DNA from: Margaritispora aquatica
Lineage: Eukaryota > Ascomycota > Leotiomycetes > Helotiales > Discinellaceae
NCBI GenBank assembly: GCA_007644065.1
Contig: VJWN01000004.1
Location: 1,674,001-1,738,000, forward strand
DNA length: 64,000 nucleotides
Direction: 5' to 3'
Shown here: positions 22,384-33,760 of the stretch, piece after piece
How the letters are laid out: each line of letters begins with the position of its first letter
How positions within the stretch are numbered: the first letter of the stretch is position 1
Translations under genes and position numbers: made by a program
The notes under the pieces: model-generated
What the model was told of the DNA's origin: nothing
The model's database searches: none
The model's input: only the letters and a program-made list of their open reading frames with translations

Positions 22384-25036
22384 TTATTCTGATTCACTGT
22401 CATCGACACCACCACCACCAAACTCGCCCTCGACCATGTCCACAAGATTATCCAGAATATGGTTAATCACAATCACATTCCCGCCGCCGATTATCGCCCC
22501 AGCCCCTATTCCCTGTCCATCATTCTCTTCCTCCTCCTCCTCATCTTCGTCATCACCGTCCTCGTCACTATCATCATGGCCATGGACATGCACATGCGTG
22601 TGGCCGTCCTCTTCATCTTCATTATCGGCGGTACCTCGCTTCTCTCGGATATCGTTGCTTTCCTTCCAGAAGACTGTTGGACCGACAGGACCGTGTACGG
22701 CGTGTGCCCTTGTTTCGTCAGATTGAGTCTCATGGGAGAACAGAACTTCAGATGTGGATGACATACCTATCGAACCAGAATCCATAAACACCGCGCGCAG
22801 AGTTGACGCCACCGACCTGGATTCCTTCGCTTGCCCATCGCTCCTCGCTAAATATCATGAAGTCAAGTCAGCATCCGCAGGTATAATCTTTCAAACAAGT
22901 TTGAACTATCTTCCAAACAGGCCCTCCATTTCCTGCCCAGAGCAAAAATTGAGAGAAAATGACTCACCCTGCAAAAACAGAAACCGTCTTCCACCTCACC
23001 TCTCCTGCCTTCGTCATCCTAACAGACCCACGAATCGCCGAATTCGCGTTCGGGTCTCCAGTCTCCCCCACCAAGCTCGAAGTGCCCGTGAACATGACGA
23101 CGGGATAACCCTGGTGATCACCTGGATCCGGGGCCACGACCTCGGTGGCGTAGAGCTCCATCTTTATTATGCGGCATGCTGGGAGGAAGATAGTTCGTTA
23201 GCTTTACGTTTTTGTTGTGGGTGAAGGGGTGGAAGAATGGGTGATGTTGAAGAGTTGTGGAGTTACATGGGTTTTGCCTGTGAGACAGGACAAGAAGTAG
23301 ATTTAAAATGCTTTTGTGGAAGAGGTATATTAGAGGGGTTGTTACCTTGAGTTGTCCTGAGCTCTGGACGTGGAACGCCAGGTGGTACTATGCCGACGGC
23401 AAAATTATACAAATACAGGTCTTGGAAATCTACAAGATTCCGTCAGCATTTCCACAGAGTAAGCCACATCTACGGATACCAATACCTAAGAAATTGACTA
23501 TCTGTTGTAAATGTCAGTTTTGACCAAAGTCTTTTTGTAATTGAGACAAAGAAGGAGCACTTACCCTCCGCCATGTCCCAGTGATATTGTATGGATCACT
23601 CCATCCTTTCTCAAGCCAGCGAGCAGCATCCTCAGGCTTTGGTTCCCAATGTGGATGTGGTAATGGTTTCTAGATATGTCAGTGCTTGTGTTCATTATCG
23701 AATGAGCATGCTATCCTGAAGCACCACTCGCTAAACACTACTAGACATCTCAAGGTCAAGCGAGAGCACCTTCGGGAAGATATAAGTGAGGATAACTTAC
23801 ATGCACGAAACTATTTGGAGTAGCACCCAAAAACGGCTTCTGCACATGCTCATAAACCATATGACCAGTGTGCTGCCTATAAGTCTCCAAACCCCTCGTA
23901 GAAACTAGCATAATTGCTTCAATCTTCTCCCAATCCACTGCGGCATCCCGGGTATCCCGATACGGACCCCAAAAGTTGGCGGCGGTAAAATTCCTCAAAT
24001 CATACACCACCGCGATCGCAAACCCGTACACATCTCTGTACTCGCCTCGCCGAGGCAGAAACTGCGCGATTCCGTACTGCACGTGCAGTTTTGCGCTGGC
24101 TTGTCGTTGTGCGATGGTGTGGGAGTTAGTATCCTCGCTGTTAAGGGGTTGCATGGCTTGCCGGGCTCGCTCAAAGACGTGTGATGAGCAGAGGAGGGCC
24201 TCGATGTTGTCTTTGTGGATGGATTTGCGGGGTTCCCGGAATGCTGCGGTGAGCAGGGCGATGTTCAGGGAGTCTGGACTCGGTGCGGCGAGATTGAGCA
24301 GGTATGTCACCTTTTCAGAGAGAAATCCCAGGTATTCAGCCTGTTGCACGCTGTATCAGAGATAACGTCTTTTATCATGCAAGTTTTTCAATGTGTCATA
24401 AGTTGGGTATTTCCGAAGTGTAGTCGATTCCAAATGCAAGCTCATAGATACTTGCAGAATTTGGACATGTCCAAACTTGGAGGCTCAACGAAGCGAAGCG
24501 AAGTATGAAGATAAACGCTCACCTTGTCATGTCCATTCATCTTACTATCGAAGATCTTCCTAACTTTCGTCGAAACCTGCAAGAGTTCCCTGTAATCAAG
24601 GTCTTCATACGCAGCCGTATTCACATCTTCCGGTCCATCCTATTCTATATCAGCACAGCACCTCATAATCAAAAACAACTTAAAGCAGAACGCCAAAATT
24701 CCCTTGTCACTCCGATGAAACTATGTAGATTATTCATGACATCTCGGATCTTCGTCAAAATCAACACAGATATCCAGTCTCGTCTCATCTCATATCCTAT
24801 CATCCCACACCCCAAGCCAAAGGAGGAACAAAACAGCATAGTACAGCACCTACCAAACAAGACCCAGCAACAGCCTTAAACAGCAACATATTCTCGGCAA
24901 TGAAATCCCTCAACGACCTACACGCCTCGACCAGCGCAGCGAGATCCTCGGCATTCACATACGAGTAGATACTCTGCTGGATCTCGGCCGGGAGTTTCAG
25001 CAGCGTCTTGGTAGTCGTAGTAGTTTCTGAACTCAT
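22384..25036 (-). CDS. F-box protein with conserved fungal C-terminal domain
   Basis: Exons on the minus strand: 25036-24854, 24639-24523, 24340-23801, 23669-23565, about 23429-23346, 23178-22968, 22847-22767, 22708-22384; about 548 residues. Residues 14-55 form an F-box (LLKLPAEIQQSIYSYVNAED...LVEACRSL), the Skp1-binding motif of SCF ubiquitin ligases. The C-terminal part carries the conserved string of a widespread fungal F-box family: PYNITGTWRR, DLYLYNF, GDPNANSAIRGSVRMT, GEVRWKTVSVF, ERWASEGIQVGG, SARGVYGFW, HGPVGPTVFWK. The tail is unusual: a His-rich HTHVHVHGH, then a 22-residue stretch of nearly all Asp/Glu, then a Gly/Ile-rich end. All junctions agree in phase except exon 4 to 5, which is off by one base (see findings). 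The target protein is unknown. Confidence 0.82.
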
Positions 25037-27168
25037 CGTGATGCAGGTGGAGGTGAACTGCTGCATGAAACGAGATGAGATGAGAACCAACGCTTCTCTC
25101 TCATCCGTCGACGACAAGAAGCTGCTTAATTCAAGTCCGGAGACAGGTGTCGCGTGATCTGGTGGAGTGGAGAGTGGTGCCCGGTGGTGAGATTGATATT
25201 GCGGCGCGTTCGACCTCCGACCTAGGTAGGTAAGCAAGGTAATCTCACTCCACGCTACAATTAAGTGATGATGACAAATGGATGGGCTCGATGCGTTTGT
25301 CGTCTTTATATCTCCGTAAGAGTGAATAGCGACCAGCAGACACAACGCAAACAAAAGTTCCGAATCACTCAGGTAGGTATAGGTATGTGCAGAAGAGGAT
25401 TGATGAAAGTGTGATCTCGATCTTCAATCTCAGGATGAATAAGGTAAGGTAGAGTTTGGCTCGGTACTTGGAGGTGGTGGTGGTGCTGTATGTATGAGTA
25501 TGTAATCAAGGTGTGTGAACAAGAACGTAAGTGGAACCCCGCCACCCCGCCCCACCCATCCACCCATGCTATGGAACCGGGAATTATCGGATTTAAGGAA
25601 ATCGCGGGGTGGTAATCCATCATAGGGTATCTTGCAGAGATATATCCAAAAACAAACACCCCATTTGATCAGAACGATATAATACCTACCTTACCTATAC
25701 TTTATTGTATAGATTTCTAGGTTCTAGAAAAAAGAACAAGAAAATTACCTCGGATTCCTATGAAGAATTTCTCTAAATACCAAAAGCCCATCCATCCATC
25801 CATTTATACATACATACCTTACTTAGAAATACCTAATCGTCGTAAATTTCGATGATCTCTGTCTCGTTCTCCTTCTCTTTTCCCCTTTCTCATCTCATCT
25901 ACTCTCATCTCGTACAACACTGAGTTGAATAGCTCCCTAATTTACTTATTTACATACTTAGATTAGACAGTAAGGTAATTAATCTCAAGGTAATCCTACG
26001 TCTTCCGAACTACTCGCTAGCTATATACATCCATACCTACTTACCTACCTACGTACCTACCTACCCAGCCAGCCAGCCAGCCAGTCAGCCTTCCTAATAC
26101 CTCTCTCTCTCTCTCTATGTCTCTCTCAGTCGCTCTTTCCCAACACAAAAGTCTCGAGGTCGAGAGAGATGATAGATATACATGTATCATTGATTGACAT
26201 GCCAGAAACACCATCGAGCTGACCATTCATTCAATACATCACCCAGTTAATCCATCAGCCCAATCCTCTCAATACCCACTCGTTGCCCCCCAAGAGCCTT
26301 TCACTTCACCCTCATCTACAGGATCAGCATCTGTTACAAATCAAGCCAAGCTGATGCAGCCCATTTCACGTCAGTCACAGAGAAAAGCCCAGAATCTTTC
26401 AAAAACATATATGATTGCTACGCACACTAGCTATGCCCACTGTAGATAGCTAAATAACGTATACTATGCCACGACAAGCAAGGCGAAGCAATCGCCGTGC
26501 TTGCTCGCAGTCCCAGATTCAATCGCAATTGCCGTCGCCGTCGTCATCGAGTCCACCATGATCTTTGACCGACTTAGGTAACCACAGACAATGGAAAAGC
26601 TCGAGACCATAGGCCAAAATGAGGGGCCAAGAAATCCCTCTGCAAGGCCCTATCCCTTGCCCAGGAGTATATGCAACCACCATTCCAGCGCAGCAGCAAA
26701 CAAGCGATTAAGTAAAACAGCAGGCATCGACATTTCCATCACAAACACCATTCTGAGCAACACCTCCACAAACCCCCCCCCTCCAGCCTGCAGTTTATTG
26801 CAATTGGTAACAAATAACAAAAGAAAGCTAATGCAAAAATACAATAACATGAGAGATAAAAAGCAAAAAGGAAAAACTCCATCATACACCCATGTTGCCG
26901 TGAGGCGTGACCTTTCTAGTTCTTTTGACTCCTTGCCCCCAACCCAGCCGCCATGTTTGCACCCAAAAGCAAGACTGACCACCCCACACCCACAAGCAAC
27001 TGTGCCCAGATTCGTAGTGCTTGATAAAAAAGTCAATGATGGTTATAAGGAGAGAGAGAACCAGCCTGCTGATCCCCCGGATGTTGGTTACAAAGCAATT
27101 GTATGCTTATGCTGACGTACAGGCCGAAAAAGATCTTGCGGAGAGTATTGAATAAGCTCCTCTTTCCC
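25037..27168. other. Intergenic region between F-box and Zn2Cys6 genes
   Basis: About 2.1 kb between two minus-strand genes, so it holds the F-box promoter and the Zn2Cys6 3' UTR. It contains TACC-type tetranucleotide runs and a CAGC array at 26030-26090. Frames at 25369-25659, 26591-27115 and 26650-27036 have no recognisable features. Confidence 0.5.
26030..26090. repeat. TACC then CAGC tetranucleotide repeats, followed by CT dinucleotides
   Basis: A TACC/TACG tetranucleotide array runs directly into a five-copy CAGC/CCAG array. A short CT dinucleotide stretch follows to about 26116. Confidence 0.85.
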
Positions 27169-28415
27169 CTACTGACGAGGCCTGTCAAGGCGTCCCAACA
27201 TGCTTCTGTCAATCTGCGTATCTGGACGACGTTCCATGATATTGCCAAGACTCATGGGATCAGCGCGATTCCCTTCACTTGGACTCGAGCGGGGTGGAGG
27301 TGTACGGGACATCGAAGGGCCAGATTGAGGTGGCTGCAGATTTGAATGAGAAGAGGTAGAGGAGCCTGGAGAATAGTTCGCAGCGTTGAGATTAGAACTG
27401 GCCGCAATTGACCCTGGGGCAGTAGGCGTTACTGGTGGTAGACGCAGATCTTCGTCTGCAGCCTGGCGACGATTGACACTATCAGATCGAGCATATGCTG
27501 GTCCTGGCATTGGAGGTGGTAAGATAGATGGATGCGGATCTTGCTGGGGTCGCTTACGGCTTTGATCGTGCGCCATTTGCTGAGAAACATGATCATCTCC
27601 ACCATATGATCGATAAGAGCCTGTGGGGGACGGTGCAGGGTAGTCATATCCTCCTTGTGGCTGATGTGGAGCTGGTCCTAATGGCTGACCATGCGCTCCG
27701 TAAAGTTGTGTACCTTGGGGATATATCATTTGACGAGGCCTGCCATCTGGACCAACTCCCATATTCCGCATAGATGGGTAAACCGCATGAGCTGGGACGA
27801 AGGCCTGAGCTTGTGATGAAACAGGAGTGAATATACATTCTTGCTGAAAGCGCTCGCAATTCAGACAACGTCCTTGGGGACTCTGATCAAAACCGGAACA
27901 ACGAATCTGCAAATTGTTAGATACGAGATCAAAAACTGTTAGAAATCACAAAGTAATAAACCCATGCAGAAATCAGCTGGAAGAAGGCATACCTTGCGTC
28001 TTCTGCAATATCTGCATGCAATCGCAGTCCTTTGTCTGGGCGCGGATTGATTGAAAGTCATTTGGCCACTATTTCCACCTCCTCCACCACGACCGTAATC
28101 CTGTGCCTGGTAACCGCGATCGTCTCTATACTGCGGTTGGCCTGGTGGTTGACCATAAGGATCTTGTTGTGCATAGCCTCGATTATCTGGTATATAAGGA
28201 GAGGGGCCGCCAGAGCTGTACTCGTAGGGGGAAATTGAGGGCAAAGTTACACCTCCCGCTGAAGAACCGCGTTGGTGATACGCCCGACGTTCATCATCTT
28301 CACTTCCTGGAGGCGGTGGGTATTGCGATTGGTGCTCGCCTGGGGGAGGTGGATAACCACCGTTATGATCCTGATACGACATTTCAGGATCGGGATATCG
28401 GGCAAAAGTGACCAT
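27169..28415 (-). CDS. Zn2Cys6 (fungal-type binuclear zinc cluster) transcription factor
   Basis: Exons 28415-27993 and 27906-27169 on the minus strand; 386 residues. A second in-frame ATG at 28382 (MSYQDHNGGYPP) could be the start and would remove 11 residues. The N-terminal ~120 residues are Pro/Gln/Gly/Tyr-rich. The DNA-binding cluster is canonical C-x2-C-x6-C-x10-C-x2-C-x6-C: Cys134, 137, 144, 155, 158, 165. The single 86-nt intron falls between the second and third cysteines, right after RRRK. VSSQAQAFVPAHAVYP follows the cluster, then a low-complexity Pro/Ser/Gln tail to the stop. There is no fungal transcription-factor middle homology region, so this is a compact regulator. Its targets are unknown. 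The gene-free sequence upstream is extremely long. Confidence 0.93.
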
Positions 28416-29975
28416 TTGTCGACGGGGAATTCCTGGAGGATTATTGCAACTCTTCTTTCTCGGAGGTCGCGGTCGCTTTAAAATCTAGGTGCGACGAAAA
28501 CCTTACTGATTGACAACAGAACAAGCCCAGGTGTCAGGCTGTGAGGGATAGTAGAGTGGAGGAATGTATTCTACACGGAAATTGAAAGGTTAGAAGGAAT
28601 CCCGGCAACTCGACCGTGATGTGCTGTGTCCAGGATAATATGTAAGGGCAGACAAGATTCGTGTGGAAAGGCTGTGGTGCTTTTGAATCTGGCACGGCCG
28701 ACAAAGTTAGGTTTTATGGTGGTGGCCTGGTGGGGACACTACTCTGCTAGCTTGATCTGAACAAAAGCTGAAGGTGGGAGTGAGTGGATGGCAAAAGTTG
28801 AGGGTGAACTGTTGGTGCGCGGACGGTGTGTTTGGCTTATGCCTTGGATTCTTAAATAGCGCTGGCTCTTTGCTCCAGTGGTGTCCAGTGAAAACGTGAA
28901 TATCAATAATCGGCTCGCACCTTCCCTTTCCCTTCCCGTGGCCGGTAGTTGCCTGATCTGGAAGTTGGTGGTTGATGGAAGAAATGAAGAACCGTGAAAA
29001 TAAATCAACGATGGAGAACTGTGAATCTAGCGGGAATCTGCTGTGATACTGTGGCGAGCTCAATCGATTGGAAGTCGAATAGATAGAAACCCCTCTAAAC
29101 TTGGACAGAGCGCGCGATGACAGTTCGGGGTGGTCTGTACTATATTCTACAGGAACGACTGGACTAGACGGTCAATGTTAGAATAGAGTTCCAAGCAGGT
29201 CGGATGTTCCGTGGGGTTGGATGCAAAAACGTTCAGAGCAGGGTTGGTTTGACTCGGGAAAGTTCCATCACCGTATTTGACCAGATGGGGAAGAAGAACC
29301 TACTTTTAACAGTAAAATCTACTCTAGATATCAAGTCTAAGGATTTGTTTCTTGTTTCTTGTGAATCTGCAGATGTCATGTACAACAGAACACGGAATGC
29401 AATTATGCAGCTGAAAGCGATATGCCTGGACCAAAGTCTTTAACTCTAGGGAACTCCGGAGTTCTCTTTAGCGGGAAAACGGCTGCAATCGATTTGATAA
29501 CAACGGCTGCGCAAACTCCTGGGCCGACTTTAGGGTACCAAACTCTGATTGAGAGGCTGAGAGGCGTGAGAGGAAACTCCTTTTTCAATCCGTCAGCGTT
29601 TTCCTTAGCAGTAACGTAGCCAGTGCTCACCTGATGGAAATGTTTTCTGGTTTGTCGTTTGAATGATCTTTTTCGAGGATTCCTCGTCGCACTTTATATG
29701 CTTTGAATGGGACCAGAAACCCTTCTCCGGATGCGTCCTCTAATGGATCCGCGAGTGGATTTTCTGACCAGAAGTCTGGCGAGAGTCAGCGGGGTATACG
29801 GATGGCTTCCGATGATGATGGCGGCTGTCGACAAAGGAGGAAAAGCGCTCTTAATTATTGACACAGGAGGGGCTCCGAGTTCCGTTTCTGACGTTTGGGA
29901 TCCGATTTCAATAACACACAGATGGCTTCCTTCCTGCGACCAGACAAGGCGAGCTGCGGGTGAAGCTGCGGTGCG

Positions 29976-30010
29976 AGGCGGTGCGGTGCGGTGCGGTGCG
30001 GTGCAGTGCA
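29976..30010. repeat. GCGGT pentanucleotide array
   Basis: Six or more tandem GCGGT units end in a GCAGT variant. The array is embedded in otherwise unique sequence. Confidence 0.85.
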
Positions 30011-30380
30011 GGACAATCGATTGTCGTCAACCAAGACAAAAATTCACGACCAAAGAACAAAGGCCCTAGTAGCTATTTGTGCCCACAGCGTAAAGTTCAA
30101 GTCAACGTATATGTCTGGGACCCAAGTGCTATCTGCCGTCGCCTTTCTCTAGAAGTGCTTGTTGATAGAAGGGAAAGTCTCGAAAATGTGGTAGAGCGCG
30201 ATCAAGTAACTGAATGGTAGGTAGCCTGCTGTCTTCTGTCTCGGCAGATGGAGGAATATAAAATTGACGTCGAAATCGAAAAAGAAAAAAACTCTTGTGC
30301 AACACTCGGTCAATTGAGTTGGAACGAAGGATCAATCAGAAAATGGATTTGGTTGGATCCGGTGTTTTCCTGGAACGGTC

Positions 30381-30405
30381 GGTGGTGGTGGTGGTGGTGG
30401 TGGTG
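30381..30405. repeat. GGT trinucleotide array
   Basis: Eight uninterrupted GGT units in non-coding sequence. Confidence 0.9.
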
Positions 30406-31417
30406 TAGGGTAGATTGATGGGGGAGGGTCCTGATTTTGATTTGGATCGAGGGGTCCGAAACTCGGTGTCTCGACGTGTGGGTATTTGAAAGTTACCAGG
30501 GAGTTTCTTTTTTTTTATGTGTGTTTCCTTCTTCTGGTTCCTTGCTTCTTCTATAGGAATTCTTCAACGACCAGAATTCGAGATGGAAGTTCTGCGCCTC
30601 TTTTCTTGCCTGGGGGGTGTCAGCCTCGGTCCGGGGTGACGTATCACGAACAGCAGTAGTGCAGCAGCAGCACACTTTAGAATACGGAACACTGGATCAG
30701 GCGGGTCAGGCTAGGGCAAGGTACCCTGAGACTGGAAATCGAGTCGCTGAGCAGCACTGGATGCGTATGTGAAGGGGTGCCAGGTAGGTACGTGATGGAA
30801 TGTAGGCAAGGTAAGATCGCAAAAAAAAGGTGAATAGAACCTGGAAGGGTTCAGTCGTAAGTTAAGAATGGCTGGTTACGGTCTACCCGGCCAGACCAAC
30901 TGATGTGACGAAAGCAGATGGAGGGGAGAGCTGAGCTGAGGATGTCTGAGTCTTTTTAATGTCGCATGCGCCGCAGTCGTCCGTAGGAGTGCCTGTGTCT
31001 AGTCCGGATGGGGTGGGAATGTGTTCAGTGTGGCCTGGCCGTATGGGGAAAAGGGAGCAAAGGAAGTGTGTGTGTGGTGTGTGTGCTTGTGTGTGCTGAA
31101 CAATAAATAAAAATGTGTGGGAAGCACTTACGTCTCAAAGTGGCAGCCCAGCCCGTGTGTTGGTGGGTGTGGGTTAGTGACTGACTCTGAAGAAAATGCG
31201 GATGGATAATGGGTGTAAGGTGTGGATGATGTTCCGTGAGACAGAGCCCTATCAATCAAAAAGTCGCCGCTTCGGCTTTAGTCTTAAGTCTTTCGTCGAC
31301 TGTTCTTTCGTCCTATTGGTGTGGGACTGACTGAGATGGTTGTTTATCGCACCAGGTATTTCTTGATGGATGACGAGGTATTATTCAGAAGAGTGATGAT
31401 ATGGTGAGGCGACACGA

Positions 31418-31458
31418 GGTGAGGTGAGGTGAAGTGAGGGGAGGTGAGGGGAGGTGAG
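31418..31458. repeat. GAGGT/GAGGG pentanucleotide array
   Basis: About eight purine-rich pentamers with single-base variants (gaggt, gaagt, gaggg). Confidence 0.8.
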
Positions 31459-31896
31459 CAACCCAGAGGAGGCGACCAGGCGAGACAATGCTGTATAAGA
31501 AGAATAGCGAAATACTTGGCTCGAGTACTCCGTACCTAATGTGGGGACTCGGGTTCGACAATAATCTAATTGACTTTTCCAGCTAACAGGATGAAGCGAT
31601 CCTAGACTAGGTGATAGGTAGGTTGTAAGGTACAACAGACAGGTAGGTAAGGTCGAGCGAGGTCCGGAGTGGAGGTACCTTAGTAACCTTATAATGAGAA
31701 CAAAGTGCAAATGGGGGGGATTTATATATGTATGGTATGGCGTAGGAGAAACAGAAGCAGCAGACGAAGCCGGCTTGGGTAAGCAATCGATGTAGAATAT
31801 ATCGGATGATTCCCCAGTATTGGTGTTGAATGCAGCTTGTCCCACTTCAATTTAGCTATGGAGATCCAGACGCTGATGCTGATTATGCTGATAATG

Positions 31897-31955
31897 ATGG
31901 CAATGATGATGATGATGATGATGACACTGACACTGACACTCACACTGACACTCGG
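31897..31955. repeat. GAT array followed by GACACT array
   Basis: About seven GAT units run directly into about four units of the hexamer ctgaca/cactga. Confidence 0.85.
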
Positions 31956-32119
31956 TCGACAAAAGGTTTGAGAGTCGAGTGATGAGCGGGGTGGGAATTG
32001 GGTTTGTGAAGTATCTTTTGGGGAGGGGGGGCATCCAATTTAGGACACACGGAGAGACTCTTTGAGTAGGACGAGTGAAAAAGGTGAGATTTGAGAGATG
32101 AGAGATGAGACAATCAACG

Positions 32120-32660
32120 CAGTGTAGTGCAGTGCAGTGCAGTGCAGTGCAGTGCAGTGTGCTAGGAACCTGGGGCGAGGGGAATTTTTCTGGCTTGGGA
32201 TAAGATTTCAAGGGTCTGGGTCTGGGTCTGGGCCTGTGTCTGTGTCTGTGTCTGTGTCCGTCTCTCTGTCTGTGTCTGTGTCTGTGTCTGTCTGTCTGTC
32301 TCTCTGTCTGTCATGGATCTTTTCAAACAGGGAGAAAGACCTCGTGGTTGGATGGGAAGGGGAAAGGGAAGGGGAAGGGGAAGGGGAAGGGATGGGAAGG
32401 GATGGGAAGGGATGGGAAGGGGAGGGATGGGACGAGAACGGCTCTGGGGTGGATTCCAAAGAATCATGGGTATCTCCGTATGGAACAAGGTACTGTACGG
32501 TACGGTACGGTATGGTCTGGATACAGGACAAGTCTGGATACAGGACAAGTCTGGATATTTATCTCAAAGGATAAAAAAGTATGGCTTCGGATTGGTTGGT
32601 GCCCTGGTTTGGCGGGATGATAAAGCGCGTCTCTTGGGACTTGGGACTTGGGACTTGGGA
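32120..32660. repeat. Six different tandem arrays within 540 bp
   Basis: In order: GCAGT pentamers (32120-32160); TCTGTG/TCTG hexamers (32214-32310); AAGGGG then GATGGGAAGG units (32352-32430); TACGG pentamers (32491-32513); a 17-bp unit tctggatacaggacaag in 2.5 copies (32515-32557); and GGGACTT heptamers (32632-32660). Each has a different unit. Confidence 0.88.
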
Positions 32661-33195
32661 GCAGGTGGCAGGTGGAGAAGATTGAGAAGTTGGGTTGCCG
32701 GCCGCTAGGATCTACCAGAACCTAGTCCTTGTTCTGTAAACCTTGAACCTTGAACCTTGAACTTTGAACTTGGATTTAAATCTATTTTATTCATCTATTT
32801 ATTTATCTACTAGTAATACATACTGTATCTCATCCTTTCTACGGATTTCTCCTTTGTTCCCTCCACCTCCCCTCTCCAAAAATGGATCTCTTATTGTGGA
32901 GTCTTAGGCGAGGCATTGTCCATACGGGTAAGGATCTCCTCAAGCCTGAAAGATTGCATGACGGAGAAAACACATGGACATTCAAGGATTAGAATACTCC
33001 TACTTAATCAAAAGCCACAATAAGCACAGTTCCTATGGCATGGTACAGGTACAGCAGGAACTCAATCAGGACAACAATGACCAAGTGGTGATGGTAAGGT
33101 CATACGGACATACCTTACTCGATGTAAGGACTAGAAGTAGGAGGTTATTCGTGGCTTCGGTTATTTATTTTCTACTCTGCTCTATCTGCCTAAGG

Positions 33196-33348
33196 TAAGA
33201 TGACCAAGCTACTTTACCTATCTACCTATCTATCTATCTACATCCGAGCATGCCAAGATGTCTTATGTACATTATTTACTTCCATATGTAGGTACCTTCC
33301 TCCGTTTACCTATCTAGCTACCTATCTAGCTACCTATCTAGCTACCTA
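33196..33348. repeat. TACC/TATC tetranucleotides and a 12-bp array
   Basis: Imperfect TACC/TATC runs (about 33213-33242) are followed by 3.5 copies of the 12-bp unit tacctatctagc at 33306-33348. Confidence 0.85.
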
Positions 33349-33760
33349 CACGTAGGTACGTAGATCTAATTAATCTTCGCGATTAGTATTACTCGTTTGG
33401 GTTACCCGAGTTTTAGCCAACAGCCTACCTAGAAACAATCAGAGCTCTTTCCCTTACAACTAACTAACTACCCTTTACCTATCTCAGGTATGTTCCTTCC
33501 CAATTAGAACCCTCCAATCCAGAGCACCCTCTCTCACCTCTGGATTAATCCGAATTGCCTGCTGTGTATTACCTAAGGTACCTTCCTAACTTATCTTACC
33601 TTACTTCACCTTCATCTCAAACTGGTTGAAAAGCTCTTTCAAAGTTGAAGGGCCCCGTCGTCCAGTCCTAAACATCTCGCGCGTTCTAGCACTTCTCGGA
33701 GATTCCTGCCATGACTCTCTCCTACCAGAATAGTGGATATAATTCCCTGGTGGCAAGCAA

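Larger units (their letters stand above)
28416..33760. other. Long upstream region of the Zn2Cys6 gene, packed with short tandem repeats
   Basis: No supportable gene. Open frames here (for example 31381-31845, 32137-32574, 32162-32548) are translations of simple repeats. The plus strand carries many purine/G-rich arrays, so the coding-strand view for the Zn2Cys6 gene is C/T-rich, which is compatible with an extended promoter or long 5' leader. Arrays are listed separately. Confidence 0.55.

Noticed and set aside
22459..22761. Hydrophobic plus-strand frame of 100 codons
   Set aside because: Antisense of the acidic tail of the F-box protein; Asp/Glu codons read as Ile/Leu/Val/Phe on the other strand.
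26591..27115. A 174-codon plus-strand frame
   Set aside because: Low-complexity Pro/Ser/Lys content and overlap with a similar minus-strand frame; it lies in the probable 3' UTR of the Zn2Cys6 gene.
32137..32708. Several overlapping frames of 90-145 codons
   Set aside because: They are translations of simple tandem repeats (VSVSVS, GKGKGK, TQTQTQ) without any domain or start context.
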